The notes below the pieces were generated by a model that saw only the letters and a list, made by a program, of their open reading frames with translations, was not told the DNA's origin and did no database searches. From Centrapalus pauciflorus (taxonomy: Eukaryota; Streptophyta; Magnoliopsida; Asterales; Asteraceae): a stretch of 64,000 nucleotides of DNA. The position numbers were made by a program, and so were the translations under genes. The stretch lies in the NCBI GenBank assembly GCA_020465985.1, contig JAANYP010006415.1, positions 62,001 through 126,000 on the forward strand, given 5' to 3'. Below, one piece after another: positions 10,972 to 21,200 of this stretch. Position 1 is the first letter of the stretch. Each line of letters starts with the position of its first letter.

Positions 10972-12417
10972 TTAGTCACTTTTATTAAACATTCCCAGCT
11001 TGCTTACAATGTAATTAAACCTGTTCTCATCAAGAGGTTTGGTGAAAATGTCTGCAAGCTGTTCTTCTGTGGAAATAAAACTTACCTCCATATTACCTTT
11101 CTGGATATAATCCCAGATAAAGTGATGTCTGACTTCAATATGCTTTGTTCTTGAGTGAAAGACTGGATTGTTGGAGATAGCTATGGCACTTGTATTATCA
11201 CACTGAATTGGAGTTTTCCTATTTACATGTCCATAATCCTCAAGCTGATGCTGCATCTATAAAATCAGCCCACAGCAGCTTCCAGCAGCAACGTACTCAG
11301 CTTCAGCAGTAGAAGTAGAAACTGAATTCTACTTCTTGCTACACCAACTTAGGAACTTACCACCAAGGAGTTGACATCCACCTGTTGTGCTTTTCCTGTC
11401 TAGCCTACAACTTGTAACATCAGAATCTGAATAACCAATTAGTTCAAGGCTAGAGTCTTTGGGATACCAAAGACCCAAACCTGGTGTACCCTTTAGGTAT
11501 CTGAAGATTCTTTTTACAGTAGCTAGGTGTGATTCCTAAGGATCAGCTTGAAACCTAGCACATAAACAGGTAGCAAACATGAAATCTAGTCTACTAGCAG
11601 TTAAGTATAACAAGCTCCCAATCATACCTCTGTAAGCTGTCATTGAGACAGCTTTGCACAGGCATCAGCATCCAATTTTACATTGGTTGCCATTGGGGTT
11701 TTGGTGAGAGAACTTTGATCAAATTTAAAATTTTTAGGAAGATCTAAGGTATACTTTCTTCGATTAATGAAAATTTCGTTTGAGGTTTGTTTAACCTGTA
11801 ATCCCAGAAAGAAAGTAAGTTCACCCATCATGCTCTATTCATATTTAGATTTCATGAGTAGTGAAAAGTTCTTGCATAGTTGTTCATTAGTAGAACCAAA
11901 TATTATGTCATCCACATATATTTGGACAAGCATAATATCAGATTTCATCTTATTTATGAACAGTGTGGTATCCACTTTACCTCTGGAATAACCATTGCTC
12001 ATAATAAAACCAGTGAGAGTGTCATACCAAGCTTTAGGGGCTTGTTTTAGACCATAGAGAGCTTTGTCCAACGTATAGATAAAACCTGGATGTTTTTAAT
12101 TTTCAAAACCTGGAGGCTGCTTGACGTATACCTCTTCCTGCAACTTACCATTCAAAAAGGCACTATTGACATCCATTTAAAATACCTTCATGCTCTTGTG
12201 GGCAGCATAGGCTAGAAACAAATGAATTGCTTCTAACCTGGCCAATGCAACAAATGTTTCATCATAATCTATGCCTTCTTCTTGTCTATAGCCTTGAGCA
12301 ATCAGTCTTGCCTTATTTCTAATGACATGACCTTGCTCATCCATTTTGTTTCTGAAAACCCATTTGCTGCCAATTATAGTTTAACCTTTAGGAACAGGGA
12401 CCAGTTTCCATACTTTG
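10972..12417 (-). pseudogene. A1 pol, RT to RNase H portion
   Basis: RT pieces include DKALYGLKQAPKAWYD and the intact catalytic box QIYVDDIIFGS (in the frame 11835-12071). The RNase H end is intact from 11256 to 10972 (CDNTSAIAISNN, SRTKH.EVRHHF, ADIFTKPLD) and closes with NKSD at the pol stop. Several frameshifts and stops lie between, for example near 11833 and 11640-11260. At 12417 the frame is cut by insertion of A2 and resumes at 23879 after the duplicated ctttg. Confidence 0.9.
12413..12417. repeat. Target-site duplication of A2, left copy (ctttg)
   Basis: The five bases CTTTG directly precede the LTR start TGTTAGGC. The same five bases follow the LTR end at 23874-23878. Removing A2 and one copy rejoins the A1 RT reading frame across the site. 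Confidence 0.93.
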
Positions 12418-13538
12418 TGTTAGGCACAAAAAGGCCTCAGTCAAACCTGTTCTACATCTGAGGGGGAGATTTCTAATCAAACCTGTTGATGCATTTGAAG
12501 GTTGAAATTAAGGCCTGTTATATGCCTTATTGAAACCTGAAAATGATTTGCAATATCAGTCAAAAGCTGTTCTATGTGTTGCATGTGTTGCAACTAAGAC
12601 AGTTTGTCCAAGCTGCTCTGTCTGCTGAACAGGCTGGACATAAACTGTCTACGCTGCTCTACACTGGTGAGCAGCTTGGGCATTTTTCAAGTGTTCTGTT
12701 CTTTGTGAACAGAACCTGTTCTTTGTGAACAGGTTAAACACTTTATGGAATACGTTTCCAAGTCATCATGTATTGTTTTTGGCTACAAGATCAGTTTACA
12801 AAGTCGAAGACAAAGTGGAAAACAGAACTGCTCAGCCTGCCCACGCTGTTCTGTAACTTGAAGACAAAAGGTTATTTGAAAAAGGGTGACAGACCTTTTT
12901 CTTATATCAAAATAGGCCTTTACAAGGAAGAAAGACGCAAAGTTGACATTCCTTATTTAGTTAAAGGCAATGCAACAGTAGACAAAGTGAAAAGACAAAA
13001 GTTCTGCACACAAGAAGACAAGTCTGCTTTTCAGAAAGTGCAGAAAAGGTTATGTTGACTTTTCAACAAGACTTCTCCTTTTTCATTTCGTCCAATGAAG
13101 AAACTTCTCTTAGATCCTCTAAGTGAGTATAAAAGGAAGCTTCTAAGGACAGAAAGATTAAGCCAAAAAGCTAAGTGCTGAAGCCAAGAGTGAACGTGCA
13201 AGTATCTTCTTCATGCATGCAAGCCTGCTTGTGTAATACAGTTTCTTTGTGTCTAAGCTGTTCTACTTAAGCTGTTCCTCTAAGTCTTGTAAACACAGTG
13301 AGTGCTTATCAGTGAGTGTATTCATTGTAATCTAGTTTGAGTCTGTCTTAGACTAGTGAACATACTGTTGTATCTGTCATCTCAGCTTGAACCTTTCCGC
13401 ATTCAAGCTTGTTTGTAATTAACAGTTGTTAATAATACATACAAACATTGAGAAAATAGTGTGTAGTTTTTAAATAGCTGTATTCACCCCCCTCTACAGC
13501 TTAAAGCTATATACTTTGGGAACCTATCGGGACCTACA
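12418..13538 (+). repeat. A2 5' LTR
   Basis: It starts TGTTAGGCACAAAAAGG and ends GGGACCTACA, followed by 2 bases and the primer-binding site. U3 carries a near-palindrome CCTGTTC-TTTGT-GAACAGG at about 12716-12734 and several other GAACAG/CTGTTC words. The open frames at 12543-12728 and 12768-13058 recur in the 3' LTR and are LTR sequence rather than genes. Confidence 0.92.
13128..13136 (+). promoter_or_regulatory. TATA box of the A2 5' LTR
   Basis: TATAAAAGG is preceded about 35 bases upstream by TCCAATGAA, a CAAT-like word. Both are repeated in the 3' LTR (TATA at 23456-23464). This is the expected genomic-RNA promoter. Confidence 0.7.
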
Positions 13539-13540
13539 AC

Positions 13541-13552
13541 TGGTATCAGAGC
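13541..13552 (+). other. A2 primer-binding site
   Basis: TGGTATCAGAGC lies 2 bases after the LTR end and is complementary to the 3' end of initiator Met tRNA, as in most plant LTR retrotransposons. Confidence 0.9.
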
Positions 13553-13599
13553 AGTTTAGAGTGTGTGTCATTCTAGATCTCTCATTCTCCTAAGTTTCC

Positions 13600-15046
13600 A
13601 TGGACAACAGTGCTGCAAATTCCTCATACTATGACAATGGCTCAATGGGCAAACCTCCAAAGTTCAATCATCAGAACTTTTCTGGTTGGAAGTGCAGAAT
13701 GATGCTCTACCTAGAGAATCTGGATGTACAACTACCAGAAATTGTAATGGAGGGTCCTTATGTGCCAACTTCTGTTACAACAATAACTCCTGCTGTTGAA
13801 GGAGCAGCTCCTGAGATCAGAACATTTGAGAAAGCAAAAGCTCAATGGTCTGATGAAGACAAAAGATTGGTGGCTCTTGATGCAAAGGCCAGAAACAATC
13901 TAGTCATCTCCTTGCCTGATGATGTGTTCAAACAGGTTGAGAAGATGAAGACTGCTAAGGAGATGTGGGATACTTTGTGTACCGTCTATGATGGACCCAC
14001 AATCACACTGGATAACAGGATTAACAATCTTGTTAGACAGTATGAACTCTTCTTTGCAAAAACCAAAGGAGACTCTCACATAAACCTACACCAGGTTTAC
14101 TGCTCTTGTGAATGATCTCAAAGCTGTTGGGATCACTAAGGACAGCCTTACTCTGGTGAACAACTTTTTGGACATCCTCCCTGAAGAATGGAATTACTTT
14201 TCAACAATTTTAATCTTTACTAAATTATGAACAGTCAAGGCAACAGAAGAGAAATGCCTTGGAGATGTCTAAAAGAGGTGCAGCCTTTGTGGCTAATGTG
14301 AGACAGTCTGTGAGTCAAGTGAGTGATGTGTTCACTCAACCTGATCAATAGGATGATGACAAGGAGGAGGTGTCAGATGAGGAAGATAATGCAGATCTTG
14401 CTGAACAGGATGATGAGCAAATGATAGCTATGCTTGTCAAAAGGTTCAACAAGAAAAGGTTTGGAAGAAACATGCTGCAAGGAAGTTCAGGTGCTGGCAA
14501 AAAGAAGGCATTTGATAAATCCAAGGCTGAGTGCTTCAAATGTGGCAAAACTGGCCATATAGTTGCTGACTGTGTGTCAAAAGTTGTTGGTCAGTCATCC
14601 AAACCATACAAGACAAACAAGGATGATGGTTATAGGGTTAAATACCTTATGGCCATGGCTAAGCTGAGGAAGTTGGAAAACTCAGTGGGTTCCAACCGCC
14701 AAAAGGGACTCATTGCAGAGACTTGTGATTGGGAGGAATCTGATTCATCATCTGATGAAGAAGACAATCAATGTCTGATGGCCAACACTGATGTCCCATC
14801 AACAAGCAGTTTCAAACAGGATATGGCTGAAGCTGAAGCTTTCAGCAGCTTAGAGAACTGGAATCCTACAATGATGTATAAGGTACAAAATTTTATGGCT
14901 TACAGTTCTGAAGAAAAGATTAAGATGTTTGAATATATGCTAGTTCATTTGAAAGCTGCTGTTGAGAAGCATGATGCTTTATCATCTGAAATCTCCAAGC
15001 TTAAAACAGATCTTAAAACAAAATCCAGTAAACTGGACAGTTTCCA
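13600..15046 (+). pseudogene. A2 gag polyprotein (copia-type), frameshifted and truncated
   Basis: The ATG at 13600 opens MDNSAANSSYYDNGSMGKPP. Capsid sequence follows (KFNHQNFSGWKCRMMLYLEN, AKEMWDTLCTVYDG) to 14115. The frame then shifts near 14090, stops near 14228, and resumes by 14370. A CCHC zinc knuckle C-F-K-C-G-K-T-G-H-I-V-A-D-C lies at 14532-14573, followed by an acidic segment and a coiled coil (HLKAAVEKHDALSSEISKLK). The frame is cut at 15046 by a deletion. A1 gag shows that a second knuckle and the protease should follow; A2 has lost both. Confidence 0.88.
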
Positions 15047-15067
15047 TAAAAGATGCCAATTGGATCA
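15047..15067 (+). other. 21-nt copy of RT sequence at the deletion junction
   Basis: Bases 15047-15067 are identical to 16047-16067, which encode KDANWI in the start of RT. Flanking bases differ on both sides. It sits exactly between the gag coiled coil and the resumed integrase sequence, as filler copied from 1000 bases downstream. Confidence 0.85.
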
Positions 15068-17551
15068 ATGGACAGTACTCTTGAAGACTTCTGTGAAGAG
15101 AAAGGAATCACTCAAAACTTTTCAGCTGTAAGAACTCCACAACAAAATGGAGTTGCTGAAAGTAGAAACAGAACTCTTATTGAAGCTGCTAGAACCATGC
15201 TGTGTGCATCAGGTTTACCTTCATCATTCTGGGCTGAAGCTGTCAACACTGCCTGCTTCACTCAAAACAGATCCTTAGTGGTAAAAAGGTTGAACAAGAC
15301 TCCTTATGAGTTGCTCAAAGGAAGGAAGCCTAATGTCAGTTACTTCCATGTGTTTGGATGTCCCTGCTTCATTCTGAATCAGAGGGACCAATTGACAAAG
15401 TTTGAACCTAAAGCTGATGAAGGTGTGTTTGTTGGCTACTCTGCTATCTCTAAAGCCTACAGAGTATACAACAACAAAAGAAAGGTGATAGATGAATCTA
15501 TCAATGTCACCTTTGAAGAGTCCAAGAATGCTTTCACCAAAGCTGTTCCTGAATCATTTTCAGGAGAACTTATCTTTGATGATCTGATGTATTCAAACAA
15601 TGAAGAGGACTCAAAAGCTTCCACTACACCCAGTGTGGAACCTGTTAATCATGATGGACATGATGATGATTATGTCAATACACCCTGTGTGAATAAGTGT
15701 ACTGACTTAATTACAACTGCATGTCCTGAACCTATCAATGCTGATTTTCCTAGTTCTACTGCTGATATGTTCAATAGTGGTCAGACATGTTCAACAAGTG
15801 AACAGGCTCAAGACAACAGTGTGTCTGAAAATCTTGGGAGCTGTTCAACAGGACCTGCTGAAGATGTTAACAACTCAGGCGAATCATCATTGAAAAATGA
15901 TCCTAAGTGGATCAGGTGTCACCCCAATGATCAAATAATTGGTGACATCAACAAAGGGATACAAACACGGTGGGACAGCTTAGGGAATTTTTGTATGTTC
16001 TCTAGTTTTCTTTCACTGATGGAGCCAAAGAAGGTTGATGAAGCACTAAAAGATGCCAATTGGATCACTGCCATGCAAGAAGAGCTTAATCAGTTTGAGA
16101 GAAACAATGTATGGAAGTTGGTCCCTGCTCCTAAAGGTAACACTATAATTGGCACTAAATGGGTTTTCAGGAATAAGATGGATGAGCAAGGTCATGTCAT
16201 TAGAAATAAGGCAAGACTGGTTGCTCAGGGCTACAGACAGGAGGAAGGAATTGATTATGATGAAACATTTGCTCCTGTGGCCAGGCTAGAAGCAATTCGT
16301 TTGTATCTAGCCTACGCTGCTCATAAGAGCATTAAAGTATTTCAAATGGATGTGAAGAGTGCATTTTTAAATGGGAAGCTGCAAGAAGAAGTTTATGTCA
16401 AGCAGCCTCCAGGTTTTGAAAATGAACAACATCCAGGTTTTGTCTATAAGTTGGACAAAGCTCTCTATGGTCTCAAACAAGCCCCTAGAGCCTGGTATGA
16501 CATTCTTACTGAGTTCCTTATGAGCAATGGGTATTCCAGAGGTAAAGTGGATACTACACTGTTCATAAAGAAAGTGAAATCTGACATTATGCTTGTTCAA
16601 ATTTATGTGGATGATATAATATTTGGTTCTACTAATGAGCAGTTGTGCAAGAATTTTTCATTACTCATGAAATCCAAGTACGAAATGAGTATGATGGGAG
16701 AACTTACTTTCTTTTTAGGATTACAAGTTAAACAAACCTCAACTGGAATTTTTATAAATCAAAGAAAGTACACTTTAGATCTATTGAAAAAGTTCAAATT
16801 TGATCAAAGTTCTCCTATTAAAACCCCAATGGCAACTAATGTAAAATTGGATGCTGATGCCAGTGGTAAAGCTGTTTCAGTAACAGCTTACAGAGGCATG
16901 ATTGGGAGCTTGCTATATTTAACTGCTAGTAGACCTGATATTATGTTTGCCACCTGTCTGTGTGCTAGGTTCCAAGCTGATCCAAAGGAATCTCATCTAG
17001 CTGCTGTTAAAAGAATCTTCAGATACCTAAAGGGTACACCAGGTTTGGTTCTTTGGTATCCCAAAGACTCCAGCCTTGAACTAACAGGCTATTCAGATTC
17101 TGATTTTGCAGGCTGCAGGCTAGACAGAAAAAGCACAACAGATGGATGTCAACTCCTTGGTGGTAAGTTGATAAGTTGGTGTAGCAAGAAGCAGAACTCT
17201 GTGTCTACTTCTACTGCTGAAGCTGAGTACATTGCTGCTAGAAGCTGTTGTGGACAGATTCTGTGGATGCAGCATCAGCTTGAAGATTATGGTCTTGTGT
17301 ATACGAAAATTCGTATTATGTGTGATAACACAAGTGCCATAGCCATTTCCAACAATCCAGTATTTCATTCTAGAACAAAGCATACTGAAGTCAGACATCA
17401 CTTCATCAGGGATCACATTCAGAAAGGCAATGTGGAGGTAAGTTTTATTTCCACAAATGAACAGCTTGCAGACATTTTCACCAAACCTCTGGATGAAACA
17501 AGGTTTAATTACCTTGTCAGCAAGCTGGGCATGTTAAACAAGAGTGACTAA
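15053..17551 (+). CDS. A2 truncated integrase - reverse transcriptase - RNase H polyprotein
   Basis: An uninterrupted 832-codon frame; its ATG arises inside the filler, so this start is accidental. Residues 7-55 are the tail of the integrase core, after the first two acidic residues, keeping only the third at QQNGVAES. A variable linker follows (to about residue 300). RT starts near WVFRNKMDEQGHV and carries QMDVKSAFLNG, LYGLKQAPRAWYD and the catalytic YVDD at 16604-16615. RNase H follows with YSDSDFAGC, AEAEY, CDNTSAIA and the C-terminal HHFIRD-ADIFTKPLD region, ending NKSD. RT and RNase H look intact; integrase and protease functions are absent. Copia order (integrase before RT) is clear. 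Confidence 0.93.
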   Translation: MPIGSMDSTLEDFCEEKGITQNFSAVRTPQQNGVAESRNRTLIEAARTMLCASGLPSSFWAEAVNTACFTQNRSLVVKRLNKTPYELLKGRKPNVSYFHVFGCPCFILNQRDQLTKFEPKADEGVFVGYSAISKAYRVYNNKRKVIDESINVTFEESKNAFTKAVPESFSGELIFDDLMYSNNEEDSKASTTPSVEPVNHDGHDDDYVNTPCVNKCTDLITTACPEPINADFPSSTADMFNSGQTCSTSEQAQDNSVSENLGSCSTGPAEDVNNSGESSLKNDPKWIRCHPNDQIIGDINKGIQTRWDSLGNFCMFSSFLSLMEPKKVDEALKDANWITAMQEELNQFERNNVWKLVPAPKGNTIIGTKWVFRNKMDEQGHVIRNKARLVAQGYRQEEGIDYDETFAPVARLEAIRLYLAYAAHKSIKVFQMDVKSAFLNGKLQEEVYVKQPPGFENEQHPGFVYKLDKALYGLKQAPRAWYDILTEFLMSNGYSRGKVDTTLFIKKVKSDIMLVQIYVDDIIFGSTNEQLCKNFSLLMKSKYEMSMMGELTFFLGLQVKQTSTGIFINQRKYTLDLLKKFKFDQSSPIKTPMATNVKLDADASGKAVSVTAYRGMIGSLLYLTASRPDIMFATCLCARFQADPKESHLAAVKRIFRYLKGTPGLVLWYPKDSSLELTGYSDSDFAGCRLDRKSTTDGCQLLGGKLISWCSKKQNSVSTSTAEAEYIAARSCCGQILWMQHQLEDYGLVYTKIRIMCDNTSAIAISNNPVFHSRTKHTEVRHHFIRDHIQKGNVEVSFISTNEQLADIFTKPLDETRFNYLVSKLGMLNKSD

Positions 17552-18110
17552 GTGTTTCTCAAAGGTCTAGAAATCTGTGTGTTTCACACTTCTCAAGTTT
17601 CTCAGAACAGCTTAGACAGAACAGGTTATACATGTTCTGTACTTAGTCATGTGTCTGAAAAACTTGAACAGCTTGAGCATACAACAGGCTGAACAAAATC
17701 AGTTTATTCGTCCAGCCTGCTCTGATGGTCCAATCTTCAACTTGTCCACTTCTTCACACTGTCTTACAAGCCATTGTCTTGTAACCTGTTCACCTATAGA
17801 ACACAACCTGCTCTTACAAAAGAGAGCAGGCGGGAGGAACAGTTTGAAAAATGAACAGCTTGAAGATTGAACAGCTTGTGATGACCTTGGTCATCACAGG
17901 GTTGACCAACAGCTTAGACCAAAAATTTTAATTACCTTTCTTCAAACTTAAGTTACTTAATTAATGTTTTATTTAACTTAATTACTGCGGATAGTGTGGA
18001 TTACATGTGTGAGTGATTAAAAAGGACTCAAGTGGTCTGTCAAACGGTCTGACATGGACAACCGTTCCGTTTTCCGTTAACGACTTTTTCAAATCAAACC
18101 GCCCAAAATC
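17552..18110 (+). other. A2 spacer between pol and aORF, GAACAG-rich
   Basis: There is no gene here. From 17595 to 17880 the stretch is dense in AACAGCTTGAAC, GAACAGG and CCTGCTC words that also fill the A LTR. The part from about 18020 to 18110 (CCGTTCCGTTTTCCGTTAACG and neighbours) is conserved with A1 and lies just upstream of the aORF TATA box, as an enhancer or proximal promoter might. Confidence 0.65.
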
Positions 18111-18141
18111 TTCTCTCTCATACACACTCACATTCAAATCC

Positions 18142-18150
18142 TATAAATAC
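18142..18150 (+). promoter_or_regulatory. TATA box upstream of A2 aORF
   Basis: CCTATAAATACC sits about 105 bases before the aORF ATG at 18251. A CT-rich leader (TTTCATCTTCCTCATC, TTTTTCTTCTCC) and an ATG in a favourable context (CCCAAATGGCT) follow. The same arrangement occurs in A1. This looks like a normal plant core promoter inside the retrotransposon. Function is inferred. Confidence 0.6.
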
Positions 18151-18250
18151 CAAACTACTGTTTCATCTTCCTCATCATTTCCAGAAATCCTCAAGAACCC
18201 TAAAAATCGACTAAGTGTCTTTTTCTTCTCCAAACCTCAAAACTTCCCAA

Positions 18251-21200
18251 ATGGCTCACAACCCTAATCCCTTTCTTCCAGTGTTCGTTAGTGATGATGT
18301 TGTCAAACACTCATCAGTCACCACAATGCTGACCATCAAACCCACAAACTACGTTGCAAACCTCACTATCCCCAAAAACAATGTGGGGAAAGGTTACGAT
18401 CAAATGATGGAGTTTCTGCAAGTTCTTCCGTTGAACTATGCTATGACTGCAACTCTTGGTGTCCTGTACCAGGAGATGGTGTATGAATTCTGGTACACCT
18501 GTTCCTACAACCCCAACACCAATGTCATCAAAGGGACTATTCTTAATGGGACTCAAACCATTGAGATAACTGCTGATCTTCTGAGGGAGGTTCTTCATCT
18601 GCCTGTTGCTGAGTCATATGATCTGCCCCAGCCTGAGAACGAGCAAATGGGAAATCTGCTACGCTTCTGTGGTGTAGCAGAACCCAAAATTGGAGCAACA
18701 TTGTACAGGAAGGATTTGTCTCCTACCTACAGCTTTCTGTTTGCTTCGGTGATGATGAGCTTCAGCAGCAAAGTTGGTTCATTTGACCAACTGAGTAGAG
18801 ATGAAGTTCCAGTAGTCCTACAGCTAGTGGATGGGACTACCTTGATATGGCTAAGTGGATCTTTGTGAACTTGAGGAACCTGGTGCAGCAAGAGCCAAGA
18901 CCAGCTGCTATCCGTTATCCCAGGTTTCTGAGCCTCATCTTCAGCCATGTTTGTGGTGAGCAACTATACAACTCTCAGCCCTTACTTAAGTCTGCTGCGT
19001 TCCCTGTTATAGGGAATCGAATTTTCCATACTCCTGTACTTCAAAATGAGCCTCCTCTATCCACACCAATGAGGAGGTTGTTAGGTTTGGTGGAAGGACC
19101 CTCTGCTGTGAGGGTGGATCCAGAAGCTGCTGCTCCCGCAACAAAATCCAAAGCCAGGTCCAAACTTGTTAAGAGGACCCTGGCAACTTCTGAAGCTGGG
19201 CCTGTGAAAAAGAAGGCCAAATCAGCTTAGACTGAGTCTGTACCTTTAGCCTCTGTGGCTGAGAGGAAGAAGACTCCTCACCCTGGTTCATTTGTTGAAC
19301 CTCAAGCCTCTGTGGCTGGTGCCTCTGTGGCATCTGAGACTATGGAACAGGCCAACCCACCTGTTTCTGACCCAGTCTCAGAACCTGTCCAGTCTGAACC
19401 TCTCATCTCCTCTCCCCAATCACCCACTCCATCCATCCTCTATCACAGAAAATCTATCTCCAAAAAGAAAATAGCTAAAACAACCACCTCCTCTGTTCCC
19501 TCTCAACAGGGTTCAGTTGTAAAAGAAGCAACCCCTGCTGCCTCTCCTATTTTGGGAGAAGGTTCAGCCACATTGGAGCATGCTTCACTCCATTCTGAGT
19601 CTACCCATAGTCAGCCTAGACCCTCTGGTTCCTCCCAACAGGAACCAGTTGTACAAACAGAGATACCCACATCAACTATCCAGCCTCCCAACAGGCTGAG
19701 GATATTGAAAGACAGGAGTCCTCTCCACTCCATACTGCGTCCACATTGTCCCCCACTAAAATCTTCTCACACCCTGAGTCTGCACGAGGTGCCCACGCTG
19801 CTGGTATAGACCAATCAGCAGCTCAGCCTCAATTATCTGCTCCCCATGATACAGCTGTTCTACACCAAACAGGTGCTGAGGCACCAACAACCCAAGCTGA
19901 TGAACCTCAGGGATCACACCATCCCTCTGGTGAGGCTGCTCCCTCCATGCAAACTCCATCAGCAGGTTTCACCACTGCTGATGTTGAAATGCATATCCCA
20001 TCTCCCAATGATGAGGTGCTTTTAAACCAAGGCACTGCAGAGGGAACCACCACTGGTCTTCATGAGGATGTTGCAGCACAAGCAGCATCTGAAAGGCCCT
20101 CAACACCAACCCCTTCTCCTGGTGATGCAGCTACAGCCGCTGCTGAAGGACCTCTTTACCCCTCCAAGCTGGGCCATATTACTTTTACCCAGGCTATGGA
20201 GCTTCTATCAAAAGTTTCTCTTCCCTCTCCATCAAATCCCCCTACACCAGCCGCCTCATCATCTTCTCCATCTACCCAATCTAAACAGTCAACCCATACA
20301 CCTCCATCTCCCAAAGACCTGCCTTTGAAGGATCAGCTTTCCTTGCTTACCAACAAAGTTGGTTCTTTGGAAACTACCATGAACTCTCTACCCTCTCTCA
20401 TTTCAGAATCTGTGTCTGAACAGCTTAAGTGGTTCTTTGATTCGTTCAAAGACTCCTTCCCTACTACTCCACAAACAGATACTTCTCCACAGCTGATAGC
20501 ACTCACTGCACAGCTGCAAACAGTGTCCAACTCCCTCTCCTCCATTATGTCACTACAACAGGACTCTGTGTCCTCAATAACAGCCATTTTCCAACAGCTG
20601 TCATCTCTCCTGACCTCTTGCAATTCTACCCTTCCTGCCACTCTGGCCAGCTTGTCAACCTTAATTGGCTCCCTATCTAATACTGTGTCTTCAAACCTTG
20701 GTGATGTGCAAGATTCTCTCGAATTACATCTTGCACAGCTTCAAAGTTTGCTGTTCACAGCATCTGATAGGGAAAACATAGTTAAGCTGACCTCCCTAGC
20801 TGATTCTCACTCTTCTTCTCTTCAAACCTGTCTTTCCCAGCTTGCAGTGGTTAAGGACAATTTGGCTTTCTTAGTGACTAGCCTAGTTGGTCCCAGGCCT
20901 GCTGCCAAAACTGCTGGTAAGCCTGATGACTTTGTGTCTTCAGGCAGACCGGGTGTTGAAGGTGCTGGTACATCTCCTTCAAAGGGGGAGAAGTCGTCTG
21001 CCTCTAAGACCAAGTCAAAGGGGGAGAAAACTTCTACTCCTAAGGAGAAACCAGTGCCTGCAGCACAAACTGGTCATCCTGCAGGAACAGTAGAGGGTGC
21101 TTCTCATGCTGCTCAGTCTACTCAGGATGAATCTCCAATTCCTGCTCAGTCTAAGGGGGAGGAATCCATTCCTGAGGGCAGGCCAAGCAGCAGAAGGAGG

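Noticed and set aside
12543..13058. Two open frames at the start of A2, repeated at 22871-23386
   Set aside because: Both copies are inside the LTRs; the repeat arises from LTR duplication, not from a gene family.
15053..17551. A2 pol as a complete functional polyprotein
   Set aside because: Although open for 832 codons, it lacks protease, the zinc finger and two of three catalytic acids of integrase, and its ATG lies in filler DNA.
20062..21093. Alternative-frame ORFs over the A2 aORF centre (e.g. 20062-20328, 20887-21093)
   Set aside because: They are shadows of the Pro/Ser/Thr-rich reading frame, which is continued in A1 and family B at the protein level.
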